A stretch of DNA of 37,668 nucleotides, from contig JAJFBJ010000027.1 in NCBI GenBank assembly GCA_020697375.1, positions 1 to 37,668 on the forward strand, in the 5' to 3' direction. Under the pieces are notes generated by a model, which saw only the letters and a program-made list of their open reading frames with translations, was not told the origin of the DNA and made no database searches. This DNA is from Nitrospira sp. (lineage in GTDB: Bacteria > Nitrospirota > Nitrospiria > Nitrospirales > Nitrospiraceae). Every line of letters starts with the position of its first letter. Within the stretch, counting starts at the first letter, position 1. Made by a program: the position numbers and the translations under genes. Shown one piece after another: positions 1-7,975 of the stretch.

Positions 1-285
1 CTCGAAGATTGGGCCTATCGGCGCGGTGTGCAGTTGGACTTCATTCGACCGGGCAAACCCGTGGAAAACGCCTTTATTGAATCGTTTAACGGGCGGCTTC
101 GGGACGAGTGCTTGAACGTGCATCAGTTCGCCTCGCTCGATGAAGCAGGAATCATCATCGAAGCTTGGCGCGTGGACTACAATCAGCGTCGGCCTCACAG
201 CTCGCTTGGGCACCTGACCCCGAACGAGTTCGTCGCACAACGTCAGGGACAACAGATCGTCGAAGACCTCGTTTGCTCTGGTTAA
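1..285 (+). CDS. IS3-family transposase OrfB, C-terminal part (cut by window edge)
   Basis: The reading frame is open from base 1 (Leu-Glu-Asp-Trp...), so the start lies outside the window. The protein carries the end of the DDE integrase core: an [17 protein letters not shown] block containing the catalytic Glu, then the RPHSSLG and TPNEF motifs typical of the C-terminus of IS3 OrfB, with stop TAA at 283-285. It would catalyse transposition together with OrfA. The next ~60-75 bases should hold the right terminal inverted repeat, but its exact end cannot be fixed without the left end. Sure about the family, not the subgroup. Confidence 0.9.
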   Translation, partial: LEDWAYRRGVQLDFIRPGKPVENAFIESFNGRLRDECLNVHQFASLDEAGIIIEAWRVDYNQRRPHSSLGHLTPNEFVAQRQGQQIVEDLVCSG

Positions 286-342
286 GGACTGTCTCGTTAC
301 GGGACCAACGTCAAGTGCCAGAATGTTCCCCTTTTGACTGTC

Positions 343-777
343 TCAATTTACGGGGAGCTTACGCGGATAGTGGTGTACCAACGAGACGAGACTCAGGAAG
401 GCTTTTTCCCCCAAATCAGCTTGTGATGGACATTCTTCATTGTCGAGGCAATTGGGCCCATATGCCACTTTTGGAAATTCAGAAAGCACTTTTGCTCGTA
501 CGGTATCATTGTCGGTATTCAATTCAGGATCTTTGAGGGGCACAAACCGAGCATCACCGATCGGAAACATGTTTTCAATTCGTCTCTGATCATCAAACAC
601 ATTACCTAAGATTTCGACTTTCTTCCCGTTTATTAGAGAGAATGAGATCCCAACAGCGGCCGCAATTATCGATAGGATCGTGGCGTGAATTCCCGCAAGT
701 GCAAGAAGTGAAGCGTAAGACTCATAATTTTCTATTGGCACTGCTCTAGCCCTCATTTTGGCCATGGCGGTTGCCAT
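343..777 (-). CDS. Small membrane protein, probably truncated at the C-terminus by the IS3 insertion
   Basis: The 144-residue product has one strong hydrophobic segment at about residues 21-49 (alanine/isoleucine-rich) after a basic N-terminus. A soluble, acidic tail with two cysteines follows (NCLDNEEC). I do not recognise a family. The last residues lie only ~60 bases from the transposase stop, where the right end of the insertion sequence must be, so the C-terminal few residues and the stop may come from the element rather than the original gene. No strong ribosome binding site is seen, so the start is uncertain. Confidence 0.5.
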   Translation of the reverse strand: MATAMAKMRARAVPIENYESYASLLALAGIHATILSIIAAAVGISFSLINGKKVEILGNVFDDQRRIENMFPIGDARFVPLKDPELNTDNDTVRAKVLSEFPKVAYGPNCLDNEECPSQADLGEKAFLSLVSLVHHYPRKLPVN

Positions 778-896
778 ATATCTTGAATAGCAGTGGATTA
801 CAAGCTTTTTTCAAGCGGAAATGCATTTGAGGTTCAGCACATCTCCTGATCCATATAACAGGGAGCGAGTTCTTCAAGCGGTAAGCTTGAGAGGAG

Positions 897-1034
897 ATGA
901 TGAGATGGTTAAGTCAGTGTATGAACGCCCCCGACGATGGCCCTTGCGCCGGTGGCTGTGAACTGGCAGCAGGCCAAGCGTTCCTCTATTCCCTTATGCT
1001 GTTGCAAGACTTTCTCGTCAGACCGTCTTCCTAA
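897..1034 (+). CDS. Possible 45-aa small protein
   Basis: A short ORF starting ATG-ATG reads through a Cys-rich part (DDGPCAGGCELAAG) into a hydrophobic segment (FLYSLMLLQDFL), stopping at 1032-1034. A purine-rich GAGAGGAG lies directly upstream but sits too close to these ATGs; it fits better the ATG at 905, which gives only an 18-residue peptide, or a later internal start at 921. The composition looks protein-like but no family is recognised. Low confidence. Confidence 0.3.
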   Translation: MMRWLSQCMNAPDDGPCAGGCELAAGQAFLYSLMLLQDFLVRPSS

Positions 1035-1080
1035 ACTCCCACGGTGGCACAGGGTTCAGTTTCTCCCAACAATCCTCATG

Positions 1081-1443
1081 TCAACGAGAAATAGAAGTTG
1101 TTTCACGTGGAGGAGATGCTGCCCTCAAATCCTGACCATGGTATACGCGCCGGTCTCCGACTGCGTCTCTATACTCAAAGGTTCTAGTTTCCGTTTGAGG
1201 CGATCCGAAATTTGTATTCTCGGATTCCCTGGGTTTCTCGATAAGCTTACGCTCACATTCTCGAATTGCTTCACTCACCTTTATCTTCTTTTCAATGGAT
1301 AATTTCTCAAAGTTCCTGGGTGTTAACAGTTCGCAAGGACTGCCTGCAGAAAACGCCGACAAAATATCCAATGTCAGTAGCGCGTCAAAGGTGAGAAAAA
1401 GTCTTATCAGAAGTGAATGCAGGCGTCGAGCAGAGGTACTCAT
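1081..1443 (-). CDS. Hypothetical small exported protein
   Basis: The 120-residue product starts with a basic, hydrophobic segment (about residues 6-33, RRLHSLLIRLFL...) like a signal peptide or anchor, with a possible cleavage site after AFSAG. A charged central part (residues ~42-75) contains one Cys, and the tail is Arg/Thr/Ser-rich. The start is supported by GGAGG six bases upstream of the ATG (tcGGAGGtcaccATG). No family is recognised. The gene stands alone, with about 570 gene-poor bases upstream. Confidence 0.5.
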   Translation of the reverse strand: MSTSARRLHSLLIRLFLTFDALLTLDILSAFSAGSPCELLTPRNFEKLSIEKKIKVSEAIRECERKLIEKPRESENTNFGSPQTETRTFEYRDAVGDRRVYHGQDLRAASPPRETTSISR

Positions 1444-2019
1444 GGTGACCTCCGATGGAACCGACGACTATGGAATGACCTTATGGTTGATTCTGCTCTG
1501 GTGGCTGGCCCTCCACGCAGCATGCGATATTTGACCCAGTGATGGTATTGCCCTAGTACATGAGCTAGTCTCCTCCTCTGGTCCTGAATGGACTGTTCCC
1601 GCAAGGACTAAAATACACACCCTATGCCTCATGCCTGCCATGGAACTCGCCGCTCTCCGATCGTTGAATACATTGCAGAAAGCGCTTCTGCCCATGGAGG
1701 GACGAGCGCATATCTGTCGCCCGGAACGTATCGAGGACGATACAGGACTATCAAATCGGATACATGTCCCACGCGAATTAATCGAGCGCCACCTTTGGCA
1801 ATGAGTCAGCCTGAAGTGAGTGATATTGGACCTCTACGTTCGCATCGTATCTCAGCGGTGGACAGATGTGGTCAATGTCTTCCGCTGCTCTGAGGACATC
1901 CTGCCCATCTCCATGGCTTGCTTGTCAAAAGACACACGACCGTCCGGCTTCAGTCGTGCATACGGAATGACGATGTGGCAGGTTAGCGAGAGGCTGTCTA
2001 AAGCAAACACATTGCCCGG
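1444..2019. other. Gene-poor stretch
   Basis: Open frames exist on both strands, but none has a ribosome binding site, recognisable domain or convincing composition (many Arg/Ser/Cys/His residues, typical of out-of-frame reading). No tRNA, repeat or clear terminator was recognised. The region separates the small exported protein from the end of the cytochrome P450 gene and could contain their promoter and terminator regions. Confidence 0.4.
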
Positions 2020-3354
2020 CTAAGGCGCCGTGGGGGAGTAACTCGGCTCTGTCGTCATGATCGCCGTCACATCGGTGCTCGGCCGAAGCGCGATTGTGGC
2101 CCTGGGAAGTACGTCACAGCTCTCAACGAGCCGAATAGAAAAGTGGCTCAACAGCGCGCTCAGGATGACGCGTGCTTCGAGCCCGGCGAGTTGTGCTCCC
2201 ACACAGCCTCGGGGACCTGATCCGAAGGGAATAAACGCGATATTGCCTTCGCCTTCCCCGCCCGGCAAAAACCGCTCCGGATTAAACAGCGTAGGCTGGT
2301 TCCAGTGTTGGACATGCCGATGGAGCAGATACGGAGAGACAAGAAATCGGGCGCCGATCGGCATCTTCCTTCCTAACACAACGTCTTCAACTATGGACTG
2401 CCTGCTCATCAGTACGGCGGGAGGATAGAGCCGCAATGCTTCGGAGAACACCGCCGCGATAAGGCTTGCGCCTTCAAGGCGCTCGAACGTCGGTGGTCCC
2501 TCGTTCCACATCTCCCGTGCCTCCTTCCGCGCTTCTTGCTGAACCTCGGGATGTTTGCATAATAGATAGAGTGTCCATGTGAGCGCAGTAGCCGTGGTGA
2601 GGTGCCCTGCAAGCAACAAGGTCAATGCCTGGTCTCGCACTTGTTGGCGAGTGAACGTCCGGCCTTCCTCATCTCGCGCCGTCATTAACCGTGACAGAAG
2701 ACTGGTGCCGGCTATGCCGCAACGGTGAGCATGATCCATCTGTTGAGTTACCAGCGCGTGGAGTTCCTTTCGGCATCGCTGAATTCGACAGTTCAGGGGC
2801 GTGGGGATCCACCGGGGGAACGAGAGGAGTGATGTGACGCGGCGCTCGGCCACCTGTGAAAGCTCTTCCACGGCGCGATGCCACCCTTCTACCTTGTCCG
2901 AGACATCCACTCCCATCACGATCTGCCCGATCACACATGCGGTCATATGGACCATTTCACGATTCAGCTCTGTGGGTGCCCCTCTGTCGGCCCTCTCACG
3001 GAGATGGCGCATCCGACCGGTCACACTATGGACAATCGACGGGACAAGCGATTCAAGCGCCTGTCGGCCAAAGAAGGGCTGAATGAGTTTTCGCTGCTGT
3101 TTCCAATAGGCCCCCTCGCTTGTAATCAGTCCCTCTCCGAGTAACATCCGGAGTCGCTGGTTCATATGGCCCTTGCGATACCGGGCGCTCCGTGGACCGA
3201 GGACGGCATGGACTTCGCGGGGGTCATTCAGCAAGTAGACCGTCTGCGGGAGCCTGAGGGGGATGAAATCCCCCTCGCGGGCTACTTGAGTCAGGAGGGC
3301 AAGCGGATCACGTCGAAACAGGGGAAGATGGCCGAGAATAGGATGCCCGCGCAC
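2020..3354 (-). CDS. Cytochrome P450
   Basis: This 444-residue heme monooxygenase-type protein shows the full P450 signature set. It has a short proline-rich start (RGHPILGHLP), the I-helix AGHLTTA, the K-helix ExxR in SEALRLYPP, the PERF-type NPERFLPG, and the heme-thiolate loop FGSGPRGCVG near residue 385 whose Cys binds iron. Resemblance is to the bacterial CYP fatty-acid/terpene hydroxylase type, but the substrate cannot be told. The I-helix has Leu where Glu/Asp normally precedes the oxygen-activating Thr. Start is GTG: an in-frame TAA lies just upstream and GGAGAGAGG sits about 7 bases before it. No ferredoxin partner gene adjoins. Confidence 0.95.
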   Translation of the reverse strand: MRGHPILGHLPLFRRDPLALLTQVAREGDFIPLRLPQTVYLLNDPREVHAVLGPRSARYRKGHMNQRLRMLLGEGLITSEGAYWKQQRKLIQPFFGRQALESLVPSIVHSVTGRMRHLRERADRGAPTELNREMVHMTACVIGQIVMGVDVSDKVEGWHRAVEELSQVAERRVTSLLSFPRWIPTPLNCRIQRCRKELHALVTQQMDHAHRCGIAGTSLLSRLMTARDEEGRTFTRQQVRDQALTLLLAGHLTTATALTWTLYLLCKHPEVQQEARKEAREMWNEGPPTFERLEGASLIAAVFSEALRLYPPAVLMSRQSIVEDVVLGRKMPIGARFLVSPYLLHRHVQHWNQPTLFNPERFLPGGEGEGNIAFIPFGSGPRGCVGAQLAGLEARVILSALLSHFSIRLVESCDVLPRATIALRPSTDVTAIMTTEPSYSPTAP

Positions 3355-3501
3355 AAAGATCCTCTCTCCACGGGAATGTACTTAGACAGTGAGAATCGTT
3401 GAGCTTCAATATATCATTCGTCTCCAGTATGAGAATGCAATCAGGCTGCACATACATGTTTTCGCCGGGCTCTCCCTTATCAATCCCGGCGCCATTTGAA
3501 T

Positions 3502-3795
3502 CTAGACGCACTTCCCTCCCGATTCTTCACTCAACAAGTGTGCTTTCACCAGACGCTCGGCCTCTAGCCAATCGTCCAGGGCTGTCATAGCCACACGCTT
3601 CTCGTACAGCTCAAAGGCTTTCCGGGCGACACGCGCCGTAAATTCCTCCTGTGTCAGAACGCTTCCCTGTAGAAAGGCTGTCGGCTCGTCTCGATGCGTG
3701 GAAGGCTTGAGATCTTTTTTGGCCCCTGACGACACCGTGGCTCCGCTCTTTCGTGTGGTTCGCTTTGGTTTCTCGTTCTCCTGAGAATTTCGCAT
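3502..3795 (-). CDS. DUF2934 domain protein
   Basis: A 97-residue soluble protein. The N-terminal ~45 residues are Lys/Arg/Ser-rich and probably disordered; the C-terminal half matches DUF2934 (around residues 55-90), with the pattern VARKAFELYEKR...DDWLEAERLV typical of that small helical domain of unknown function. I chose the ATG at 3795 over the upstream one at 3846 because GAGGGG lies just ahead of it (gaGGGGaaaaatacaATG) and the longer version adds only a non-conserved leader. The C-terminus contains one Cys. It lies upstream of the P450 gene on the same strand, 147 bases away, so co-transcription is possible but unproven. Confidence 0.8.
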   Translation of the reverse strand: MRNSQENEKPKRTTRKSGATVSSGAKKDLKPSTHRDEPTAFLQGSVLTQEEFTARVARKAFELYEKRVAMTALDDWLEAERLVKAHLLSEESGGKCV

Positions 3796-3998
3796 TGTAT
3801 TTTTCCCCTCTATATCTAATGAATCTGTGGAGATGTATAGCAACAAACATTGAAAGGGTCAAATTCCTACGGCTCACGCCGTCTGACGACTGAGCCGCTG
3901 CTGGGCCGATAGCTATCACGGAGTCAAGGGTTGGCAATTGGGATGTTGCTTGCAAAGACCACATTGCCGCGTACACTGACAGTAGGAGGAGTCAGTCA

Positions 3999-4127
3999 AT
4001 GCATGAACGGCCCCTGTACGAAAATACCTTCAACCATGGTGCTATCGTCAATCGACGGTACCGCTGGGTTGCCCTGGCGAGTCTCATCTTGTCTTTAAGC
4101 CTCTTAGCGCTCTATCTTCTGCAATAG
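3999..4127 (+). CDS. 42-aa single-helix membrane protein (copy 1 of a tandem pair)
   Basis: An uncatalogued small gene: ATG preceded by AGGAGGA eight bases upstream. The product has a polar N-terminal half of about 20 residues, then NRRYRWVALASLIL leading into one transmembrane helix and ending YLLQ. Fifty-four bases downstream lies a second gene of exactly the same length, whose product shares the NR-YRW-ALAS core and the same YLLQ end. The pair and its strong Shine-Dalgarno sequences make this a real gene family rather than a chance ORF. Topology is likely N-in with a short cytoplasmic part. Function unknown. Confidence 0.75.
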   Translation: MHERPLYENTFNHGAIVNRRYRWVALASLILSLSLLALYLLQ

Positions 4128-4153
4128 CCTCCGTTCCCACGGTATGACGATCC

Positions 4154-4172
4154 TGTATAATGCGGATGGAGG
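4154..4172 (+). promoter_or_regulatory. Candidate extended -10 promoter and RBS for the second 42-aa gene
   Basis: TGTATAAT (TATAAT at 4156-4161) is a consensus extended -10 element, with no good -35 at 16-18 bases. A start near 4168 would place the GGAGG (4168-4172) at the very 5' end of the message and 9 bases before the ATG at 4182. The 12-base string CTGTATAATGCG recurs at 18798-18809 ahead of another gene. Confidence 0.4.
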
Positions 4173-4181
4173 TACCGTCCC

Positions 4182-4310
4182 ATGAACCGACGCCATCGGC
4201 GCACGCCTTTCTTTGATCGGACCGACTATAACAACCGATGGTACCGGTGGCTCGCACTGGCCAGCGCCCTCCTCGCAGGAGGCCTCTTAACGGTGTATTT
4301 GCTGCAATAA
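4182..4310 (+). CDS. 42-aa single-helix membrane protein (copy 2 of a tandem pair)
   Basis: Start ATG 9 bases after GGAGG (4168-4172); stop TAA at 4308-4310. The product has an Arg/His-rich N-terminus (NRRHRR), a short acidic stretch (FFDRTDYN), then NRWYRWLALASALLAGG, one transmembrane helix, and the terminal YLLQ shared with the gene just upstream. Identity is concentrated in the juxtamembrane NR-YRW-ALAS motif and the last four residues, while the N-terminal halves differ, as expected of duplicated genes under constraint at the membrane anchor. Function unknown. Codon positions 3 are G/C-rich, consistent with coding. Confidence 0.75.
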   Translation: MNRRHRRTPFFDRTDYNNRWYRWLALASALLAGGLLTVYLLQ

Positions 4311-4576
4311 GTTCATGGTCGCCGTTGCATCGGCATCACAGTATCCTCTGTCATTCACCCACCAGAAGAGCTACGTCAATCTTCGTGAGCCGTCCCACCT
4401 CCCGAATGGAATGCGGCGTTGTGACAGCATGGCGTAAACGGAAAGTCCGACCTCCGTACAAAGGGCCGTCCGGTCGCATCCGCGTCGATACGGGTCCGTT
4501 TAATTCGTGCCAGCAGGGTCAAGATAAGCACTGCCTCAACCGTAACGCAACTGGCGGATTCGTCGCCGGCTCCTTG

Positions 4577-4936
4577 CTATCGGCGTTGGGAGCCTAGAAA
4601 TTGTCCGCCTACGTATCTCTCGCTGCCATCCTCATTCACGACGAGCCTCCAACCATCGGCCAGCAGTTGAGCATAGAGAAGGCTCTTGATATACGCCCAC
4701 CCGACTTCACTCTTTAAAAATGAGGAGACTTCGTCCAGAGTAGGAGCGACGGTGCAAGGTGGCTGGCAGGACGAGAGATTATCGGGCAACTTCGTTTTCA
4801 TCTGAAGAGCGTTCCCGTAAGCCTCATCATAAGCGAGTTTGTGGTAGGTCTTAAGCTGGTCAGCAGACAGGGTGCCGGCACAGCCGACCATGGTGAGGCT
4901 CACCGCCAACGCTAAGGGAATGAGAGTTTTCAACAT
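4577..4936 (-). CDS. Small lipoprotein of unknown function
   Basis: About 119 residues. The N-terminus is a lipoprotein signal peptide (hydrophobic LIPLALAVSLTMV followed by the lipobox VGC-A), so the mature protein should be lipid-anchored at the Cys near residue 19 and face the periplasm or outer membrane. The mature part contains two more cysteines close together (SSCQPPCTV) and ends with a segment rich in aromatic residues. I prefer ATG 4936 over GTG 4942 because AGGA lies at suitable spacing (taggatggcgtgactATG). No family recognised. A strong palindrome lies 57-82 bases upstream of the start. Confidence 0.75.
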   Translation of the reverse strand: MLKTLIPLALAVSLTMVGCAGTLSADQLKTYHKLAYDEAYGNALQMKTKLPDNLSSCQPPCTVAPTLDEVSSFLKSEVGWAYIKSLLYAQLLADGWRLVVNEDGSERYVGGQFLGSQRR

Positions 4937-4992
4937 AGTCACGCCATCCTAGCAGACCCCGGCCTGTGAGCAAATGAGGCGCGCCAGTTCAT

Positions 4993-5018
4993 CCTGCCTA
5001 TCCACGTGGGTAGGCAGG
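4993..5018. repeat. 26-base near-perfect palindrome
   Basis: CCTGCCTATCC (4993-5003) pairs with GGGTAGGCAGG (5008-5018) around an ACGT centre: 11 pairs, one of them a G-T wobble. It lies between the end of the frameshifted gene (~5180) and the start of the lipoprotein gene (4936), both on the minus strand. No T-run follows on either strand, so it is not a typical intrinsic terminator. It could be an operator, a stabilising RNA hairpin, or an upstream-gene terminator of an unusual type. Confidence 0.6.
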
Positions 5019-5177
5019 CGCTGAAGTGCTGCTCTCCATCCTTCCTTCAATCGTCGAAAGCCGGATCAACTCCAGCCGGTCGTCCCCAGTCTCACCTCGG
5101 CGTGCACTTCTGATTCTTTAAGATCCAGATTAATGCGCTTCATATGCTCCTGTCATTCATCGCACCCTGCCGTCACC

Positions 5178-5408
5178 TTAGAGGCCGATCGATTTCGTCA
5201 GCCAGCAAGGCAGGTATGCTCGTCGCGAGGGGTTCCTCCAGTTCGATGGCTTCATAATGCACCGCGACGATAGAAGTGAGGGGCAGGAGATCCATCCATT
5301 GAGGCTCCGAGTTTTGAACCGCACTTCCGTCGTTGATACGGCCGCCATGTCTTGACCGTCCTGCATCAGCAGACGAGCGACGGTAGTAATATCAATGCGA
5401 AGGCCCAT
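5178..5408 (-). pseudogene. Small protein gene with an apparent frameshift
   Basis: The start is convincing: GAAAGAAGG then tatccg and ATG at 5408, reading MGLRIDITTVARLLMQDGQ and on to about KTRSLN. After that this frame turns into an implausible Trp/Arg/Ser/Cys-rich sequence. The adjacent frame over the same bases instead gives SEPQWMDLLPLTSIVAV followed by HYEAIELEEPLATSIP and a normal-looking end (ALLADEIDRPL). An intact ~78-residue protein would need one frame change near 5290-5310. Either a real pseudogene, a sequence error, or coincidence; family not recognised. Confidence 0.45.
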
Positions 5409-5434
5409 CGGATACCTTCTTTCGCGGCTCTATC

Positions 5435-5731
5435 ATGGCTTTTTTAAAGCAGTCTGCGAGCGCTTGTATGGCCAGCGGCGCATTCCCTCTGACCGATTAT
5501 TCAACAACAGGCAGGCGCGAATCCTCTGTGCCGCCGCCTTCCTCACCAATTCACCGTCTCAACTCGCATTTCCCAGGCAACTCCACAATCTTGTGGTATG
5601 GTGCCGCCTGCTTCTTGGCTGCCGCATGCGTCATGTTGATGGTGATCAGAAGCCGTAACAGCGTGAAAGATCCAGCGAATTCGCTCACGCGTTTATGCTG
5701 TTCCGAGAGGCCGAGCATGAAGCATCAGTGA
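5435..5731 (+). CDS. Possible small membrane protein
   Basis: The 98-residue frame contains a good transmembrane helix at about residues 52-72 (ILWYGAACFLAAACVMLMV) followed by basic residues, which is unlike most shadow frames. No clear ribosome binding site precedes the ATG, and a later start is possible. It diverges from the frameshifted gene at 5178-5408. Unrecognised and low confidence. Confidence 0.3.
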   Translation: MAFLKQSASACMASGAFPLTDYSTTGRRESSVPPPSSPIHRLNSHFPGNSTILWYGAACFLAAACVMLMVIRSRNSVKDPANSLTRLCCSERPSMKHQ

Positions 5732-5739
5732 TTCTACAT

Positions 5740-6306
5740 GCGGGCCATGCCGTGGCCGCGAAGGATTTGACCATATAGATCTCCTGACAGACCGGGATTC
5801 CGCGGTTCGACTGCATAGGGAATGGAAGCATTCGAACTCACATGGTCAATGATGGTCACCTACAATCGACGCGCTGACTAATACGGGTATTATTTTTCCT
5901 CTCACCTGAGGAAACCTGTTGACAGTATAAGCCTCTGACCTTAGTGTATGGTCAACCATACAGCGGCTCATACATGCGCATGCTCTCGAGCCTCATGGTC
6001 AACCCACCGCCTTCTACAAATTCTCCCCAGAATAATGCCATGCCCGTTGAAGATCACCGCCAAAACGACTCCCAGTTCTACAGGTTTCTTGCTCGTCTGA
6101 CAAAGACTGCTTAACAGACCAAGGAGGAAATGTGAAGGGAGGATGGTTGCGTCAGGCAGTGCAAATCTTCCTCGGATGAGCACGTCCTCTCTCGTGATGG
6201 ACACGTCAGAAAGTACAGACCACTCTTCTGCCGAATAGCTTCTGAAGCTCGGTTCCGATAGCTTTGGCGGGTGAGTGGCTCATGCAACTTGATATCGGAG
6301 GTGGCC
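5740..6306. other. Gene-poor stretch before the PhyH gene
   Basis: No convincing gene. A minus-strand frame at 5968-6204 has a protein-like central part (PVELGVVLAVIFNGHGIIL) but no ribosome binding site or recognisable family. The region upstream of 6300 probably holds the promoter of the PhyH gene; no good -35/-10 pair was recognised. Confidence 0.35.
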
Positions 6307-7044
6307 ATGGTACCGTCATCCATCGCATCTGCCGGACACATCCTTTCCTCCACCCACTGTGATCAATTCCATCGCAACGGCTTTTTGGCTCTTCACGAGG
6401 TTTGGAACCCGGGCGCAGTGACTGAAGTGCGAGACCTCATCGACGGTTTATTTCAGTCGGCAGGCCGAGAATGCGGCGCCCTCCCCAACCTGGTCTGCCG
6501 GATGCCTCAGCTGCGGGATACCGCAATATTCCAGTCATGCCTGGCCATTGCGAAACAATTGCTCGGGCGAACAACGCTGTTTGCCTGTGATAATGCCCTG
6601 TACAAAGAGCCGCACGGCACACATGGCACGCCTTGGCACCAAGATGGCGCTTTTCATGGGCGGTATTTTCCCAACAATACCCTCGCCTTTTGGGTCCCCT
6701 TGCAGGATGTCATGCCAAAGAATGGCTGTATGCAGTACATTCCTCTTGAGAAATATCAGATCCTTCTGCCCCATCGTCCCTATTACCCCAACGATCCGCA
6801 ATCCATGATGACTGATCACGCGGATAGTTCTCTGGCGATCATGTGTCCATTGAGAACCGGGGATGCCGTCATCCATGGACCATTGACGTTGCATGCAGCA
6901 TTCGCCAATCAGAGTGATGACATACGTCGCACCTGGCTTCTGACATTTCGGCCCTGGGGCAAATGGGGCACGCTCGCTCCTTCCCGACTCGTGCAACGAG
7001 CGAAGCTCTTGCGCAATGGTCTGCTTTACCAGAGGCACGTTTAG
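6307..7044 (+). CDS. PhyH-family Fe(II)/2-oxoglutarate dioxygenase
   Basis: A 245-residue phytanoyl-CoA dioxygenase-type enzyme, which uses Fe(II), O2 and 2-oxoglutarate to hydroxylate a small organic substrate. It has the metal-binding HxD in TPWHQDGAFHG (about residues 112-122), a central WVPLQDV strand typical of PhyH, and the distal His in HGPLTLHAAFANQS followed by the 2-oxoglutarate-binding Arg in IRRTW. I start at ATG 6307, six bases after GGAGG, instead of the upstream GTG at 6271. The substrate is unknown; relatives act on lipids, osmolytes or natural products. A 54-aa membrane protein gene follows 47 bases later, probably in one operon. Confidence 0.9.
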   Translation: MVPSSIASAGHILSSTHCDQFHRNGFLALHEVWNPGAVTEVRDLIDGLFQSAGRECGALPNLVCRMPQLRDTAIFQSCLAIAKQLLGRTTLFACDNALYKEPHGTHGTPWHQDGAFHGRYFPNNTLAFWVPLQDVMPKNGCMQYIPLEKYQILLPHRPYYPNDPQSMMTDHADSSLAIMCPLRTGDAVIHGPLTLHAAFANQSDDIRRTWLLTFRPWGKWGTLAPSRLVQRAKLLRNGLLYQRHV

Positions 7045-7091
7045 TAATCTGTTCCGCCAATGAAAAGGACTATTTTAGCGGAGGAAATGCC

Positions 7092-7256
7092 ATGCTGGCA
7101 CCCGAATTCATCGTGTTTAGCGCGCTCTTCGCTATCCCACTGGTCTGGACCATCTTGAAGATCCTGATCGATCATCTGATCGACTCCGAACTCCCGCCCA
7201 TTCATGTGAAAAACAATTCAGAAGCGGCCGACGACCACCGTCTAAGGGTGGCCTGA
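7092..7256 (+). CDS. 54-aa single-helix membrane protein
   Basis: ATG preceded by GCGGAGG at good distance. The product starts APEFIVFSALFAIPLVWTIL, a transmembrane helix of about 20 residues, followed by an amphipathic KILIDHLID stretch and a polar C-terminal tail of about 25 residues with Glu/Asp/His. It lies 47 bases after the PhyH-type gene on the same strand, which suggests co-transcription and perhaps a membrane adaptor role. No family recognised. Confidence 0.65.
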   Translation: MLAPEFIVFSALFAIPLVWTILKILIDHLIDSELPPIHVKNNSEAADDHRLRVA

Positions 7257-7508
7257 CTGACGCGAGAGAACATGCGGCCTATTGAGCGGCCGCGTTGGGC
7301 CGTATCTTTCACGTCTCCGGCATCTCTCCACGTCCCGGGACGCCTCTCGTTCTACCGATGCATCGGGGCAGTTGGGTTAAGCGGAATCCAATGATTCCGC
7401 CTGGACTCATTGTTGTATACGCGACTCTTTATGCGAATGGGAAATGGGCTCGGAAATTTCACGACGCATGTCCGATTTTCCCCGGCATTTCTTGCAGGAG
7501 GTCGTGTT

Positions 7509-7824
7509 ATGAAGGTAAGCCTCGTGCTCGCATTGTCCACTCTTGTTGGTTGATTCTCCTCTATACGCGCAAAGCCCTTGTTCAAATTGTCTCAAAGCGT
7601 CTGATGAAGAGATAAAATGCCTGGATAACGCCATTAGCATCAATGATAAAGTTTCTTGTCCGGAGAATTCTAATGCGCATGTTCAGTTCTGCGCGAACAA
7701 TGAGTGCAAGATCGAGAGAAGTGAGAGAAGGAAGCTGAGAATAGAACCGAGCCACAGACGCCGACCCCGCCAGGCCTCACACCCTACACACCAACGTAAA
7801 GCGAGTTGCTGGCGTAAACAATGA
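7509..7824 (+). pseudogene. Small cysteine-rich secreted protein, reading frame broken in the signal peptide
   Basis: A strong ribosome binding site (AGGAGGT) precedes ATG 7509, which begins a signal peptide (MKVSLVLALSTLVG) but meets TGA after 14 residues. The +1 frame takes over without a gap: DSPLYAQSPCSNC, a likely signal-peptidase region, then a Cys-rich body with C-x2-C (PCSNC), KC, SC, FC and EC. One inserted or deleted base near 7545 would join the two into a ~105-residue exported protein with six cysteines. The very basic last 35 residues may be read-through of a shorter original. Unrecognised family. Confidence 0.45.
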
Positions 7825-7975
7825 GAGCGGGCCTAAGACGAGATTCAGGCCCCCGACCGGCGGTATTCGCGCGAACCGTTTGCTGCGAAGGTTGTACCTA
7901 AACTCGATGAACATTTGAAAGGGACCACCCAACGTAGGATTGAGGGCGTCAAGACTTGTCTTTAGACTCGCCCGA

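Noticed and set aside
5968..6204. Minus-strand 78-codon ORF
   Set aside because: Partly protein-like but without ribosome binding site, recognisable family or supporting neighbours; left in the gap note.
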